Positions 34,015 to 43,970 of a stretch of 64,000 nucleotides of DNA are shown one piece after another. Both the position numbers and the translations under genes were made by a program. Origin of the DNA: Arthrobacter pullicola (lineage in GTDB: Bacteria > Actinomycetota > Actinomycetes > Actinomycetales > Micrococcaceae). How positions within the stretch are numbered: position 1 is the first letter of the stretch; each line of letters starts with the position of its first letter. Where the stretch lies: positions 372,001 to 436,000 of the forward strand of contig NZ_JACSQC010000004.1 of NCBI RefSeq assembly GCF_014836875.1. Reading direction: 5' to 3'. The notes beneath the pieces are model-generated. The model was given only the letters and a program-made list of their open reading frames with translations, had not been told where the DNA came from and did not search any database.

Positions 34015-35313
34015 ATGAAGACCCTCAAAGTAGCCCTGTTGGGATGCGGCAATGTGGGATCCCAGGTGGCACGAATCCTCCTTGATGATGCCGCTGACCT
34101 GACTGCTCGCACGGGTGCCCGCCTGCAACTGACCGGCATTGCGGTGCGTAACCCGGACGCTCCGCGCGACGCGGACCTGCCCCGGGACCTGTTCACGACC
34201 GATGCCGAGAAACTGGTGGAGTCCGCGGACGTAGTCATCGAACTGATGGGCGGGATCGAACCGGCCCGGTCGCTGATCCTGCACGCCATCGGCCACGGCG
34301 CTTCCGTCGTCACCGGCAACAAGGCGCTGCTGGCCGCTGACGGTGCCTCGCTCTACGGGAAGGCCGATGCCGCGGGCGTCCGGCTGGCCTATGAAGCCGC
34401 AGTGGCCGGTGCCATTCCGATCCTAGGGCCGATCCGCCACAGCCTTTCCGGCGACCGGATCACCCGGGTGCTCGGCATTGTCAACGGCACCACCAACTAC
34501 ATCCTGGACCAGATGGACACGACCGGTGCGCAGTTCGCTGACGCACTGGCCGAGGCCCAGCGCCTGGGCTACGCCGAGGCTGACCCGACGGCCGATGTTG
34601 AGGGCCACGACGCCGCCGCCAAGGGGGCAATCCTTGCTTCCCTGGCCTTCCACACCACCTTCGAGATGGAGAACGTTTCCTGCGAGGGCATCTCCGCTAT
34701 CACCGCCCAGGACATTGCCGCAGCGAAGGATGCCGGGTTTGTCATCAAGCTGCTCGCGATCGCCGAAAAGTTTGAGTCCGAGGGCGCCGAGGGCGTCAGC
34801 GTCCGCGTGCATCCCACGCTGCTCCCGCGCACCCACCCGCTGGCCGCCGTGCACGGCGCCTTCAACGCCGTCTTCGTCGAAGCCGAGAACGCCGGCGAGC
34901 TGATGTTCTACGGCCAGGGTGCCGGCGGAACCCCCACCGCCTCCGCCGTGATGGGCGACGTCGTTACCGTCGCCCGCCGCCTGGTCCTGGGCGGACACAT
35001 GGGCGTAGAAGCTGCCTCCGGGCATGTTCCGGCCCTGCCGCTGGAGAAGGTCACCACCAGCTACAGCATCGGGTTGGACGTCGCCGACGCCCCGGGCGTG
35101 CTGTCCGCCGTCGCGCAGGTCTTCGCTGACCATGGGGTCTCGATCGAAACCATGCGGCAGACAAGCCACACCGACGCGGCGAACGCGTCGGCTGAACTGC
35201 GTTTTGTCACGCACCGCGCACCCGAGGCCGCCCTGGCGGCCACCGTCGAGGCCATCAAGGGCCTGGACGTCATCAATTCCGTCACATCCGTCCTGCGGGT
35301 AGAAGGAGTCTAG
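34015..35313 (+). CDS. hom: Homoserine dehydrogenase
   Basis: A 432-residue NAD(P)-dependent enzyme of the threonine/methionine branch. The Rossmann motif is [14 protein letters not shown]. The catalytic domain has [12 protein letters not shown] and [41 protein letters not shown]-terminal ACT domain (about residues 350-425, [32 protein letters not shown]) indicates threonine feedback inhibition. thrC starts 4 nt after the stop. Confidence 0.97.
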   Translation: MKTLKVALLGCGNVGSQVARILLDDAADLTARTGARLQLTGIAVRNPDAPRDADLPRDLFTTDAEKLVESADVVIELMGGIEPARSLILHAIGHGASVVTGNKALLAADGASLYGKADAAGVRLAYEAAVAGAIPILGPIRHSLSGDRITRVLGIVNGTTNYILDQMDTTGAQFADALAEAQRLGYAEADPTADVEGHDAAAKGAILASLAFHTTFEMENVSCEGISAITAQDIAAAKDAGFVIKLLAIAEKFESEGAEGVSVRVHPTLLPRTHPLAAVHGAFNAVFVEAENAGELMFYGQGAGGTPTASAVMGDVVTVARRLVLGGHMGVEAASGHVPALPLEKVTTSYSIGLDVADAPGVLSAVAQVFADHGVSIETMRQTSHTDAANASAELRFVTHRAPEAALAATVEAIKGLDVINSVTSVLRVEGV

Positions 35314-35317
35314 AACC

Positions 35318-36442
35318 GTGGCTCATCAATGGCGCGGCGTTATCCGCGAGTACGCCGACCGTCTGCCGGTTACCGACAGCACCGAGGTCATCACTCTCGG
35401 TGAGGGCGGCACACCGCTGGTTTACGCAAAGGCCCTCTCCGAGCTGACCGGCAACGATGTCTATCTCAAGGTCGAAGGCATGAACCCCACCGGGTCCTTC
35501 AAGGACCGCGGGATGACCATGGCCATGACCGCCGCTGTGGAAGCGGGAGCGAAGGCCGTTGTGTGTGCTTCCACCGGCAATACCAGCGCTTCCGCCGCTG
35601 CCTATGCCACCCAGGCCGGGATCACCTGTGCCGTTCTGGTTCCGGACGGCAAGATCTCCATGGGCAAGCTGAGCCAGGCTATTGCCCACGGCGCGCAGCT
35701 GCTTCAGGTCAACGGCAACTTCGACAACTGTCTCGAGGTGGCGCGCAAGCTGGCCGAGGCGTACCCGGTGTTCCTGGTCAACTCCGTGAACCCCGCACGC
35801 ATCGAAGGCCAGAAGACCGCTTCCTTCGAGGTTGTGGACTTCCTCGGCGACGCCCCTGATTACCATCTGCTGCCCGTCGGCAACGCAGGCAACATCACGG
35901 CCTACTGGCGCGGCTACCAGGAGTACGCCCAGCCCTGGACCAATAACGCCGGCACGGAACTTCCCCCGGTCGCCACCAAGACCCCGGTCATGTGGGGCTT
36001 CCAGGCCGAAGGCGCCTCCCCGCTGGTCAAGGGACATCCGGTGACTGAGCCAGACACCATTGCCACCGCCATCCGGATCGGCAACCCCGCGTCCTGGGAC
36101 CAGGCGATCGCCGCCCGCGACGAGTCCGGCGGTCTGATCGAAGCGGTGACCGACACCGAAATCCTCGAAGCCCACCGCTGGCTGTCCTCCCGCGAGGGAG
36201 TCTTTGTGGAACCGGCTTCCGCGGCCGGCGTCGCGGGTCTGCTGAAGAAGCACGCCGCAGGTGGTGCCCCCACGGGCAAGAAGATTGTCATCACCGTCAC
36301 CGGACACGGCCTCAAGGACCCGCAGTGGGCGCTTCGCACCGCCGACGGCTCGGATGTTGAACCGACCAAGGTGGAGTTCGACGTCGTCAGCGTCGCCGCA
36401 GCGCTGGGCCTCGAAGAGGCCGCTCCTGCGGCAGCCAGCTAA
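35318..36442 (+). CDS. thrC: Threonine synthase
   Basis: A 374-residue PLP enzyme converting O-phosphohomoserine to threonine. The PLP lysine is in [15 protein letters not shown]. The phosphate-binding and substrate loops are [15 protein letters not shown] and [17 protein letters not shown]. It belongs to the shorter actinobacterial/Bacillus class of the family. The GTG start follows GAAGGAG, whose bases overlap the end of hom. It ends 9 nt before thrB. Confidence 0.96.
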   Translation: MAHQWRGVIREYADRLPVTDSTEVITLGEGGTPLVYAKALSELTGNDVYLKVEGMNPTGSFKDRGMTMAMTAAVEAGAKAVVCASTGNTSASAAAYATQAGITCAVLVPDGKISMGKLSQAIAHGAQLLQVNGNFDNCLEVARKLAEAYPVFLVNSVNPARIEGQKTASFEVVDFLGDAPDYHLLPVGNAGNITAYWRGYQEYAQPWTNNAGTELPPVATKTPVMWGFQAEGASPLVKGHPVTEPDTIATAIRIGNPASWDQAIAARDESGGLIEAVTDTEILEAHRWLSSREGVFVEPASAAGVAGLLKKHAAGGAPTGKKIVITVTGHGLKDPQWALRTADGSDVEPTKVEFDVVSVAAALGLEEAAPAAAS

Positions 36443-36451
36443 GCGAAGCCG

Positions 36452-37447
36452 ATGCAGGTGAAACAGGTAGACCAGGTCAGCCAGGGTGCACAGGGCACGG
36501 CATCCGCCGCGCAGGTTGCCGCCGGGCAGGACATCACCGTTCGTGTGCCGGCGACGAGTGCGAACCTGGGTCCGGGCTTCGACAGCCTGGGAATGGCCGT
36601 TGGACTGTTCGACTCGGTGCGGGTCCGCACCCGGGACTCGGGCGGCATCAGCGTGCGGGTCAGCGGAGAGGGAGCAGACACGCTCCCCACCGATGGAACA
36701 CACCTGGTGGCGCGGACCATTGTGGACACCATCCGGAACGCCGGATACGGCGTTGGCGGCTTCGAGCTCATCTGCGAGAACGTTATACCCCACGGCCGTG
36801 GTCTCGGATCCTCGGCGTCGGCTATCGTCTCCGGAGTGCTGGCAGGCAACGCGCTGCTTCCTGCTGCAGCGCAGCTGGACGAGGCCGGGCTGCTGCACGC
36901 CTGTTCCGTGCTGGAGGGCCATCCGGACAATGTGGCTCCGGCGCTCAGCGGCGGCCTTGCGGTGTCGTGGGAGGACGAAGGCCGTTTCCGTTCCGTCACG
37001 GCCCAGGTCCATCCGGACGTCATTCCTGTAGTGGCAGTGCCGGCAACCGAATTGTCCACGGAAAGTGCGCGCGGACTCCTGCCGCAGAACGTCCCGCACC
37101 GTGACGCGGCCGCCAACTCCGGCCGTGCCGCCCTGCTGATGCATGCCATGGTTACCGATCCGTCCCTGCTGCTCGCGGGGACCGAGGATTTCCTGCACCA
37201 GTCCTACCGGGCCCCTGCGATGCAGCCCAGCGCCGCCCTCATCGAGACCCTGCGCGCGGCGGGTTTCGCCGCCGTTGTCTCCGGAGCGGGGCCGACCGTT
37301 ATGGTTCTGGCCGCGGGCACCGATCAGGCAGCCGCTGCGGAGGCCCTGATTGTGCGTCACCTGGCCGCGCAGGCGTTGGAGAATTGGCGTGTGCTGCGGC
37401 TTGGCGTAGACCGAGATGGTGCTAGAGTGGTAGTGCACCAGCGGTAA
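36452..37447 (+). CDS. thrB: Homoserine kinase
   Basis: A 331-residue GHMP kinase. The ATP-binding motif is PHGRGLGSSASAIVSGVLAG, preceded by VRVPATSANLGPGFDSLGMAVGL. The C-terminal GHMP motif is AAGFAAVVSGAGPTVMVLA. A stretch of about 25 extra residues precedes the conserved start; the ATG lies after GCGAAGCC, and GTG or internal starts are possible. The last 50 nt contain a likely promoter for rho. Confidence 0.95.
   Translation: MQVKQVDQVSQGAQGTASAAQVAAGQDITVRVPATSANLGPGFDSLGMAVGLFDSVRVRTRDSGGISVRVSGEGADTLPTDGTHLVARTIVDTIRNAGYGVGGFELICENVIPHGRGLGSSASAIVSGVLAGNALLPAAAQLDEAGLLHACSVLEGHPDNVAPALSGGLAVSWEDEGRFRSVTAQVHPDVIPVVAVPATELSTESARGLLPQNVPHRDAAANSGRAALLMHAMVTDPSLLLAGTEDFLHQSYRAPAMQPSAALIETLRAAGFAAVVSGAGPTVMVLAAGTDQAAAAEALIVRHLAAQALENWRVLRLGVDRDGARVVVHQR
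37401..37428 (+). promoter_or_regulatory. Probable rho promoter inside the 3' end of thrB
   Basis: TTGGCG (-35) and TAGAGT (-10) separated by 16 nt, followed by GGTAGTGC. It would give rho a leader of about 430 nt. Found by eye. Confidence 0.5.
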
Positions 37448-37868
37448 TAACCGTATTTGTGCTTCCACCGGCAGGTCGTCCGTTCTGTGGACCACCAAGG
37501 CTTCTTCCTGGACCGGATTGTGGACCGTTTTGCCTGGATATCAGCTCAGAAGCTGGTAACTGAGCATCGATCATAACGATTCGGACGGCGGGGCGGAGTC
37601 AGTCCGCGGAAACACAAGCATCGGTGTAGCCTTCCGGAGACTGCCAAGAAACGGTCAGTCGAATGATCAAAATGATCCTCGCGTTTTCCGACAGCGCAGC
37701 TGCCGAAACTCCCGTGGACTCTCCAAACAAGGCACCAGCAGATTCACCGTTGCCGGGACACTTCCTGCAGCAGGTGAACCCTGAACCGTATGTCGAATCA
37801 ACGGTTCCAGGGCCATTCAACGCGGCCGGCACTGCGCCGGACCGCCCGACGAGGGGGAAGGATCCTTC
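37448..37868 (+). other. Long rho leader region
   Basis: A 421-nt gap before rho. It holds a small hairpin GCTCAG-N10-CTGAGC near 37543-37565, repeats of TGTGGACC, and a 69-codon frame from 37663 that overlaps the rho start. The strong Shine-Dalgarno GGGAAGGAT sits five nucleotides before the rho GTG. In other bacteria rho is autoregulated by attenuation in its leader. Confidence 0.45.
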
Positions 37869-37872
37869 GTGA
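37663..37872 (+). CDS. Possible leader peptide ORF upstream of rho
   Basis: A 69-codon frame starting MIKMILAFSDSAAAE and ending in a TGA that overlaps the rho GTG (GTGA). There is no clear Shine-Dalgarno. Third-codon-position GC (about 60%) is lower than in flanking genes, so protein-coding status is doubtful. If translated, it would couple ribosomes to the rho start. Confidence 0.3.
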   Translation: MIKMILAFSDSAAAETPVDSPNKAPADSPLPGHFLQQVNPEPYVESTVPGPFNAAGTAPDRPTRGKDPS

Positions 37873-40025
37873 CAGATACCACCGACCTGACTGCAGGTGT
37901 GGACTCATCAGCATCCGCCGGTTCCAACGGTGAAGCAAATTCCAAGAGCTCCGGGCTCGCCGGCCTGAAGCTTGCACAGCTGCAGGCACTGGCAGGCCAG
38001 CTGGGCATCACCGGGGGATCGCGCATGCGCAAGGGAGACCTGGTTACGGCCATCTCCAACCACCAGCGCGGCGGCTCCGTCGCAGACCGCCCGGTCCGCG
38101 GCTCCAAGTCTGAAGCCCCGCAGGGCGAGAAGGCCGGGTCTGAGCATTCGGCTAAGGCATCGGCCCCGGCCGAAACCGCGCCGGCGGCCAAGGCAGATGC
38201 CCAGGACACCGCCAGCAGCGAACAGGCCACCGAGCGTCCGGCCCGCACGCGCAACCGCAACCGCCGCGCTGCGAGCGACGGCGTGGTTACTCCTGCCGGC
38301 AGCGACGCCGCAGAAGCTCCGCAGGCTGATGCACCCGCAGCTGCCGCTGCCCCTGCCGCTGCTGAAAGCGGCCGGGAAGAGGGCCAGCGGGAGCGCGGCC
38401 GCAACCGCCGCAACCGCCGCAACGACGGCGAAAACAGCGGTGACGACACCGCGAACAACGGCCAGGAAGCCGCTTCGGAAAAGCCGGCCGAAAAGCAGGA
38501 GGGCTCCCGCGAGGAAGACCGCTCCGAGCGCCAGGGCCGCAGCCGCAACCGCAATGAGCGCGGCGACCGCGAGAACAACCGCGGTGACCGTGACGGCAAC
38601 CGCAATGAGCGCGGCGACCGCGAGAACAACCGCAGTGACCGTGACGGCAACCGCAGCGAGAACAGCCGCAGTGACCGTGACGGTAACCGGAACGACGGTA
38701 ACCGCGATTCCGACGGCGATGACAACAGCCGCAGCGGACGCAACCGCCGCAACCGCAACCGGAACGACCGCAGCGAGCGCAATGACCGCAATGACCGGTT
38801 CCGCGACCGCAACGAGCGCCGCCGCAACCGCGACCGCAGCCCCGATGTCGACGACGTCGAGGTCACCGAGGATGATGTCCTGCTGCCCGTCGCCGGCATC
38901 CTGGACGTGCTGGAGAACTACGCGTTCGTCCGCACTTCCGGTTACCTGCCGGGCCCGAACGACGTTTATGTTTCCCTGGCCCAGGTCAAGAAGTACAACC
39001 TGCGCAAGGGCGACGCCGTCGTTGGTGCCATCCGCGCTCCGCGTGACGGCGAAAACCAGGGCAACACCGCACGCCAGAAGTTCAATGCGCTGGTCCGCCT
39101 GACCTCGGTCAACGGCAAACCGGCGGAGGACAACAAGGACCGCGTGGAGTTCTCCAAGCTGGTTCCGCTCTACCCCTCCGAGCGCCTGCGCCTGGAGACC
39201 TCCGCAAAGGTCATCGGACCCCGGGTCATCGACCTGGTGGCCCCGATCGGCAAGGGCCAGCGCGGCCTGATCGTTTCGCCGCCGAAGGCCGGCAAGACGC
39301 TGATCCTGCAGGCGATCGCCAACGCGATCACCATCAACAACCCCGAAGTGCACCTGATGATGGTCCTCGTGGACGAACGTCCCGAAGAAGTCACCGACAT
39401 GCAGCGCACCGTCAAGGGCGAGGTCATTGCCTCCACCTTCGACCGTCCCGCCGATGACCACACCACGGTTGCCGAACTCGCCATCGAGCGGGCAAAGCGC
39501 CTTGTGGAAATGGGCAACGACGTCGTCGTCCTCCTGGACTCCATGACCCGCCTGGGCCGTGCCTACAACCTGGCCGCTCCGGCGTCGGGCCGTATCCTCT
39601 CCGGCGGTGTCGATTCCTCGGCCCTGTACCCGCCGAAGCGTTTCTTCGGTGCTGCCCGCAACATCGAAAACGGCGGCTCGCTGACCATCCTGGCCACTGC
39701 GCTCGTCGAGACCGGGTCCAAGATGGACGAGGTCATCTTCGAGGAGTTCAAGGGCACCGGCAACATGGAACTGCGCCTTTCCCGCAACCTTGCGGACAAG
39801 CGCATCTTCCCGGCCGTGGACGTCAACGCTTCGGGCACGCGCCGCGAAGAGAACCTGCTCTCTCCGGACGAGGTCAAGATCATGTGGAAGCTGCGCCGGG
39901 TCCTTTCGGGCCTGGATACGCAGCAGGCACTGGAACTGCTGACCAACAAGATCAAGGAAACGCAGTCCAACGTCGAGTTCCTGATGCAGGTCCAGAAGAC
40001 CACCCTGGGCAACAAGAACGATTAG
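37869..40025 (+). CDS. rho: Transcription termination factor Rho (with long N-terminal insertion)
   Basis: A 718-residue hexameric RNA-dependent ATPase. The Rho N-terminal SAP-like domain (LAQLQALAGQLGI) is separated from the RNA-binding CSD by about 280 residues rich in Arg, Asn, Asp, Gly and Glu. The CSD/primary site has VAGILDVLENYAFVRTSGYLPGPNDVYVS. Walker A is SPPKAGKTLILQ, and the Q-loop/R-loop region includes TRLGRAYNLAAPASGRILSGGVD. Long polar insertions of this sort are characteristic of high-GC Gram-positives such as Micrococcus and allow termination in GC-rich RNA. GTG start with a strong Shine-Dalgarno. Confidence 0.97.
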   Translation: MTDTTDLTAGVDSSASAGSNGEANSKSSGLAGLKLAQLQALAGQLGITGGSRMRKGDLVTAISNHQRGGSVADRPVRGSKSEAPQGEKAGSEHSAKASAPAETAPAAKADAQDTASSEQATERPARTRNRNRRAASDGVVTPAGSDAAEAPQADAPAAAAAPAAAESGREEGQRERGRNRRNRRNDGENSGDDTANNGQEAASEKPAEKQEGSREEDRSERQGRSRNRNERGDRENNRGDRDGNRNERGDRENNRSDRDGNRSENSRSDRDGNRNDGNRDSDGDDNSRSGRNRRNRNRNDRSERNDRNDRFRDRNERRRNRDRSPDVDDVEVTEDDVLLPVAGILDVLENYAFVRTSGYLPGPNDVYVSLAQVKKYNLRKGDAVVGAIRAPRDGENQGNTARQKFNALVRLTSVNGKPAEDNKDRVEFSKLVPLYPSERLRLETSAKVIGPRVIDLVAPIGKGQRGLIVSPPKAGKTLILQAIANAITINNPEVHLMMVLVDERPEEVTDMQRTVKGEVIASTFDRPADDHTTVAELAIERAKRLVEMGNDVVVLLDSMTRLGRAYNLAAPASGRILSGGVDSSALYPPKRFFGAARNIENGGSLTILATALVETGSKMDEVIFEEFKGTGNMELRLSRNLADKRIFPAVDVNASGTRREENLLSPDEVKIMWKLRRVLSGLDTQQALELLTNKIKETQSNVEFLMQVQKTTLGNKND
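38550..38700 (+). repeat. In-frame tandem repeat in rho insertion domain
   Basis: A 51-bp unit encoding NRNERGDRENNR-x-DRDG recurs at 38550 and 38601 with few changes, followed by shorter degenerate copies (SDRDGNRSEN, SDRDGNRNDG). It probably expanded by slippage or unequal recombination. Confidence 0.85.
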
Positions 40026-40046
40026 CTGCCTGACCTAGCCGCTCAT

Positions 40047-40078
40047 GCCCCTTGGCCCTCTTTGGAGGGTGAAGGGGC
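40047..40078 (+). terminator. Possible terminator after rho
   Basis: Imperfect hairpin GCCCCTTGGCCCTC/GAGGGTGAAGGGGC with a short TTTG loop, 22 nt after the stop. No T-run follows. Confidence 0.4.
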
Positions 40079-40194
40079 CTGGGCGGCTTGGCGGTTAACC
40101 GGCAGGTGGTCCTCCGGGCGAGAATGGTTCAAGACAGCAACGGGATTCGGGGTCCGCAGGCGGGCCCCACGGTGCGAAGAAGGAATGGGAAACA

Positions 40195-41274
40195 ATGTTT
40201 GAGTCCATACAGGGACTGCTGGATGAGCACGCTGAACTCCAGATGCGGCTTTCAGATCCCGCTGTGCACGCGGACCAGGGCCTGGCCCGCCGCCTGGGCC
40301 GCCGCTATGCCGAGCTGAGCCGGATCGTGGATGCCTACAACACCTGGCACGGGCTGGAAGACGATCTCGCCGCAGCCCAGGAGATGGCCGGTGAGGATCC
40401 CGAATTCGCTGCCGAGGTCCCGGTGCTGAAGGATCAGCTGGGCGAGGCCCAGGAGAAACTGCGCCGCCTGCTGATCCCGCGGGATCCCAACGACGGCCGC
40501 GACGTCATCATCGAGGTCAAGGGCGGCGAAGGCGGCGACGAGGCTGCACTGTTTGCCGGCGACCTGCTGCGGATGTACACGCGCTACGCGGAAACCCGCG
40601 GCTGGCGCACCGAGATCATTTCGGCCACGGAATCCGACCTTGGCGGCTTCAAGGACGTGTCCATGGCGATCAAGGGTTCTTCCAACGACCCCGCCGAGGG
40701 TGTCTACGCCAGGCTGAAGTACGAGGGCGGTGTGCACCGGGTGCAGCGCGTCCCGGTCACCGAATCCCAGGGCCGGATCCACACTTCTGCAGCCGGCGTG
40801 CTGGTCCTGCCGGAAGTTGATGAGCCGGAAGAGGTCGAAATCAGCCAGAACGACCTGAAGATCGATGTTTACCGGTCCTCCGGTCCCGGCGGCCAGTCCG
40901 TGAACACGACCGACTCCGCCGTCCGGATCACCCACCTTCCGACCGGGATCGTGGTCGCGATGCAGAACGAGAAGTCCCAGCTGCAGAACCGTGAAGCGGC
41001 GATGCGCGTGCTGCGTTCGCGGATCCTCGCGCATGAGCAGGAAAAGATCGACGCCGCGAATTCGGACATCCGCAAGTCCCAGATCCGCACCATGGACCGT
41101 TCAGAACGGATCCGCACCTACAACTACCCGGAAAACCGGATTGTGGATCACCGCACGGGCTACAAGGCCTACAACCTGGACACCGTCATGAACGGTGATC
41201 TGGAAGCAGTGGTCCAGGCTGCCATCGAAATGGATGAGCAGGCCCGCCTGGACGCCATCGGCGACGAGGCGTAG
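40195..41274 (+). CDS. prfA: Peptide chain release factor 1
   Basis: A 359-residue class I release factor reading UAA/UAG. The peptidyl-transferase loop is [17 protein letters not shown] with the GGQ motif. The family-specific segments [20 protein letters not shown] and [16 protein letters not shown] are present. The C-terminus [20 protein letters not shown] is typical of RF1. prmC, which methylates the GGQ glutamine, starts 8 nt downstream. Confidence 0.97.
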   Translation: MFESIQGLLDEHAELQMRLSDPAVHADQGLARRLGRRYAELSRIVDAYNTWHGLEDDLAAAQEMAGEDPEFAAEVPVLKDQLGEAQEKLRRLLIPRDPNDGRDVIIEVKGGEGGDEAALFAGDLLRMYTRYAETRGWRTEIISATESDLGGFKDVSMAIKGSSNDPAEGVYARLKYEGGVHRVQRVPVTESQGRIHTSAAGVLVLPEVDEPEEVEISQNDLKIDVYRSSGPGGQSVNTTDSAVRITHLPTGIVVAMQNEKSQLQNREAAMRVLRSRILAHEQEKIDAANSDIRKSQIRTMDRSERIRTYNYPENRIVDHRTGYKAYNLDTVMNGDLEAVVQAAIEMDEQARLDAIGDEA

Positions 41275-41282
41275 TTCCGTTC

Positions 41283-42167
41283 ATGCCGGCACACTCCCTT
41301 GACCAGGCCCTGCGCGCGGCGGCGGCGGAACTGTCCGCCGCCGGTGTGCCGAGCCCGCGTGTTGATGCTGAACTGCTGGCGGCCCACCTCCTCGGAGAAT
41401 CCGTGGGCCGCGTGCGGGCCCTGGCCTTCACCGATGCCGCAGCACCGGAGGGGTATGCCGGCCTGGTTGCCGAACGCGCCCGCCGGATTCCGTTGCAGCA
41501 TCTCACCGGCAAGGCGCATTTCCGCAGGCTGGAGCTTGCGGTGGGGCCGGGCGTTTTTGTCCCGCGGCCGGAAACTGAAACCGTTGCGCAGCTGGCCATT
41601 GACCGGGCGCGGCTGGTCCCTGGCGGCGCGAAGGTCGTGGACCTGGGCACCGGGTCCGGAGCGCTGGCGGCGTCCATCGCGTCCGAGGTTCCAGATTCGG
41701 ACGTATATGCGGTGGAACTGAGCCCGCTGGCCCTGGCCTGGGCCAGGAAAAACCTCGACCCGCTGGGTGTCACCGTCCTGGAAGGTGATCTGCGCACGGC
41801 GCTGCCCGGTCAGGACGGAACGTTCGACGTCGTCGTCTCCAATCCGCCCTACATTCCTGCAGGGGCAGTCCCGAACGAACCCGAAGCGGCCGACCACGAC
41901 CCCGCGATGGCGCTTTACGGTGGGGGAGCGGACGGGCTGGAACTGCCCGGCGCTGCCGCGCGCACTGCAGCCCGGCTGCTGCGCCCAGGCGGTTACTTTG
42001 TCATGGAGCATGCCGAAGTGCAGGCCAGGGCCATCGCCGCCCGTCTGGCAGCTGACCCGGCCTGGGAAGCAATAACCTCACACAACGACCTCAACGACCG
42101 CCCCCGCGCCACCTCCGCAGTGCGTTCCGCGGCGGCGGCCACTTCGCAGAGCAGCATGAAAGAATAG
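41283..42167 (+). CDS. prmC: Release-factor glutamine N5-methyltransferase
   Basis: A 294-residue SAM-dependent methyltransferase that modifies the GGQ glutamine of release factors. The N-terminal helical domain is followed by PRPETETVAQLAIDRA, the SAM motif VVDLGTGSGALAASIASE and the catalytic VVSNPPYIPAG (NPPY). The neighbourhood (prfA upstream, tsaC downstream) is the classic one. A short Ala/Ser-rich tail ends the protein. Confidence 0.95.
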   Translation: MPAHSLDQALRAAAAELSAAGVPSPRVDAELLAAHLLGESVGRVRALAFTDAAAPEGYAGLVAERARRIPLQHLTGKAHFRRLELAVGPGVFVPRPETETVAQLAIDRARLVPGGAKVVDLGTGSGALAASIASEVPDSDVYAVELSPLALAWARKNLDPLGVTVLEGDLRTALPGQDGTFDVVVSNPPYIPAGAVPNEPEAADHDPAMALYGGGADGLELPGAAARTAARLLRPGGYFVMEHAEVQARAIAARLAADPAWEAITSHNDLNDRPRATSAVRSAAAATSQSSMKE

Positions 42168-42171
42168 TCCC

Positions 42172-42948
42172 GTGACTACCAGCTTTGACTGCACAGATCC
42201 CGAGGCCCGCAGCGCCGGCCTGGCCCGCGCCCAGCAGGCCATCGCCAACCGGCAGTGCATCGTCCTGCCCACCGACACGGTCTACGGTATTGGCGCTGAC
42301 GCGTTCTCTCCGCAGGCCGTGGCCACGCTGCTGGCCGCCAAAGGCCGGGGCCGGTCCATGCCGCCGCCCGTCCTGGTACCCCGCCTGCAGACCATGGACG
42401 GCCTGGCCGTGGACGTCAGCCCGGAGGCACGGGCGCTGGCGGAGGCTTTCTGGCCCGGCGGACTGACCCTGATTTTCCATGCGCAGCCGTCCCTGACCTG
42501 GGACCTGGGCGATACCAAGGGCACCGTCGCGCTGCGGATGCCCGACGACGAGATCGCCCTGGACCTGCTGGCCCTCACCGGACCGATGGCGGTGTCTTCC
42601 GCGAACCGGACCGGCAATCCGGCAGCTCAGACCGCGGCCGTTGCCCAGGCACAGCTGGGCGAGTCCGTCGAGGTGTACCTGGAGGCCGGACCCCGGCCGC
42701 AGGAAGGCAGCGACGGGATTCCCTCGACGATCGTGGATGCGACGCAGTCGCCCCTGCGGGTGGTCCGGGCCGGCGCCGTCGGGCTTGAGGAACTGCGTGC
42801 GGTGGTTCCGTCCGTGCTCGGCCTCGGCGAGGAACCGGAGCAGCCCGCTGCCGGCGGGTCCGTTCCGGACTCCGGGACGGATGACGATTCCGATGCCGAC
42901 GCTGTTCCGGCCGCCGGCCACGGGTCCGTCCACGGCGAGGCCCGCTAG
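42172..42948 (+). CDS. tsaC: L-threonylcarbamoyladenylate synthase (TsaC/Sua5/YwlC)
   Basis: A 258-residue enzyme making threonylcarbamoyl-AMP for tRNA t6A37. The YrdC-domain landmarks are CIVLPTDTVYGIGADAFSPQAV, FWPGGLTLIF, TVALRMPDDEIAL and MAVSSANRTGNPAAQTA. An acidic, Pro/Asp-rich tail of about 45 residues follows the core. The GTG start is 4 nt after prmC; the tight spacing supports one operon. Confidence 0.94.
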   Translation: MTTSFDCTDPEARSAGLARAQQAIANRQCIVLPTDTVYGIGADAFSPQAVATLLAAKGRGRSMPPPVLVPRLQTMDGLAVDVSPEARALAEAFWPGGLTLIFHAQPSLTWDLGDTKGTVALRMPDDEIALDLLALTGPMAVSSANRTGNPAAQTAAVAQAQLGESVEVYLEAGPRPQEGSDGIPSTIVDATQSPLRVVRAGAVGLEELRAVVPSVLGLGEEPEQPAAGGSVPDSGTDDDSDADAVPAAGHGSVHGEAR

Positions 42949-42992
42949 GCTTCCATGCCGTACCGTGCTCCGGCGCGGTCCTGTGTCTGCCC

Positions 42993-43970
42993 CTAGCCGC
43001 GCTGGCGGCGCGCCTCGCGCAGCACTTCCTCAACGCGCGGTGCGGGAACATTTCCGGTGGCCTCGGCCCAACCAGGCTCCTGGCGCTGCCCAAACCACAT
43101 CATCTCGACCCGCCGCAGCGACCCGTGGAGGCGTTCGCCGAGCAGGGAAGACACGGCGTATCCCGCTTTCAACGAGCCGCGGCAAAACCAGCCGGGCAGC
43201 CGCAGGGGCGGCCGGCCGCCGGCGGCCTCGAGGACACCGGCGGCAGTCGCACCTTCCCACGGCTGCAGGACGAGGGCCGGAACGCCGTCCGGCTGTGCAC
43301 CGACGGTCAGCACAAAGCTGGCCAATGCGTCCACCGAGCTGACCGGGCTGGGTGAATCGCCCCGCCCGGCCACCGACGCCAGGGGAGAAGCGGCGATTTT
43401 CATCAGGTTCGCTGTTGTTGCCCGTGCCGGTCCCTGCACTGAGGTCGCCCGGATGATGACTACTGAACAGCGGCCCCCAGCCCTGGCGCCCAGCGCCTGC
43501 TCGCCCAGCGCCTTCGACCGCGAATAGGCCGAAAACGGTTCCACCTGGAGGCTTTCGTCCAGGACCGGCCGGTGACCCTGCACCGAGGCACTGCTGAGGT
43601 GGACAAAGCGGCGTACCCCGGCGGCGTCGGCAGCGTTGGCCACCAGCACCGGCAGCAGTGCGTTGGCGCCGCGCAGCTCAGGGGAGTCCGCGCCGGAGGG
43701 AGTGGCCAGCCCGGCGGCGTTGACGACGACGTCAGCGCCGGTGAGCGCCCCTGTTAGGTCCCGTAGCTGGTCGGCGAGCTCCGCGGCTTCGGCCAGAAGG
43801 CCTGCTGCGTCCGTTGACCGGGCGCTGATCCGGGGGGCCTTGAGATGGCGGACAGTAATGCCGGCGCGGTCCAGTGCCGTGGCCAGGGCGCTGCCGATAA
43901 AACCGCTGGCACCGAGAACCGCCCAGACCTGGTCCTGGGAAGATCCGGCGGGGGGAGGGGTGCTGTTCAC
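42993..43970 (-). CDS. NAD(P)-dependent sugar epimerase/dehydratase family protein
   Basis: A 325-residue extended SDR. The nucleotide motif is AVLGASGFIGSALATAL, followed by VVVNAAGLATPSG and FVHLSSASVQG. The catalytic pair is in AYSRSKALGEQAL (Tyr and Lys of YxxxK). The C-terminal 60 residues are basic and diverge from nucleotide-sugar epimerases. Its GTG overlaps the preceding glycosyltransferase stop (GTGA), so it is the last gene of a three-gene glycan operon. The sugar substrate is unknown. Confidence 0.85.
   Translation of the reverse strand: MNSTPPPAGSSQDQVWAVLGASGFIGSALATALDRAGITVRHLKAPRISARSTDAAGLLAEAAELADQLRDLTGALTGADVVVNAAGLATPSGADSPELRGANALLPVLVANAADAAGVRRFVHLSSASVQGHRPVLDESLQVEPFSAYSRSKALGEQALGARAGGRCSVVIIRATSVQGPARATTANLMKIAASPLASVAGRGDSPSPVSSVDALASFVLTVGAQPDGVPALVLQPWEGATAAGVLEAAGGRPPLRLPGWFCRGSLKAGYAVSSLLGERLHGSLRRVEMMWFGQRQEPGWAEATGNVPAPRVEEVLREARRQRG

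Noticed and set aside
35282-37498. Open frame of 738 codons antisense to thrC and thrB
   Set aside because: It spans two well-conserved genes and an intergenic region, has a Gly/Gln/His-rich composition typical of reverse-frame translation, and shows no domain.
38550-38700. Repeats considered as a CRISPR or intergenic repeat array
   Set aside because: Units are in frame with rho, have no unique spacers and encode the low-complexity domain.
37908-39461. Hydrophobic Val/Ala-rich frame of 517 codons antisense to rho
   Set aside because: The apparent hydrophobicity comes from reading the Arg/Asp/Asn codons of the Rho insertion backwards.
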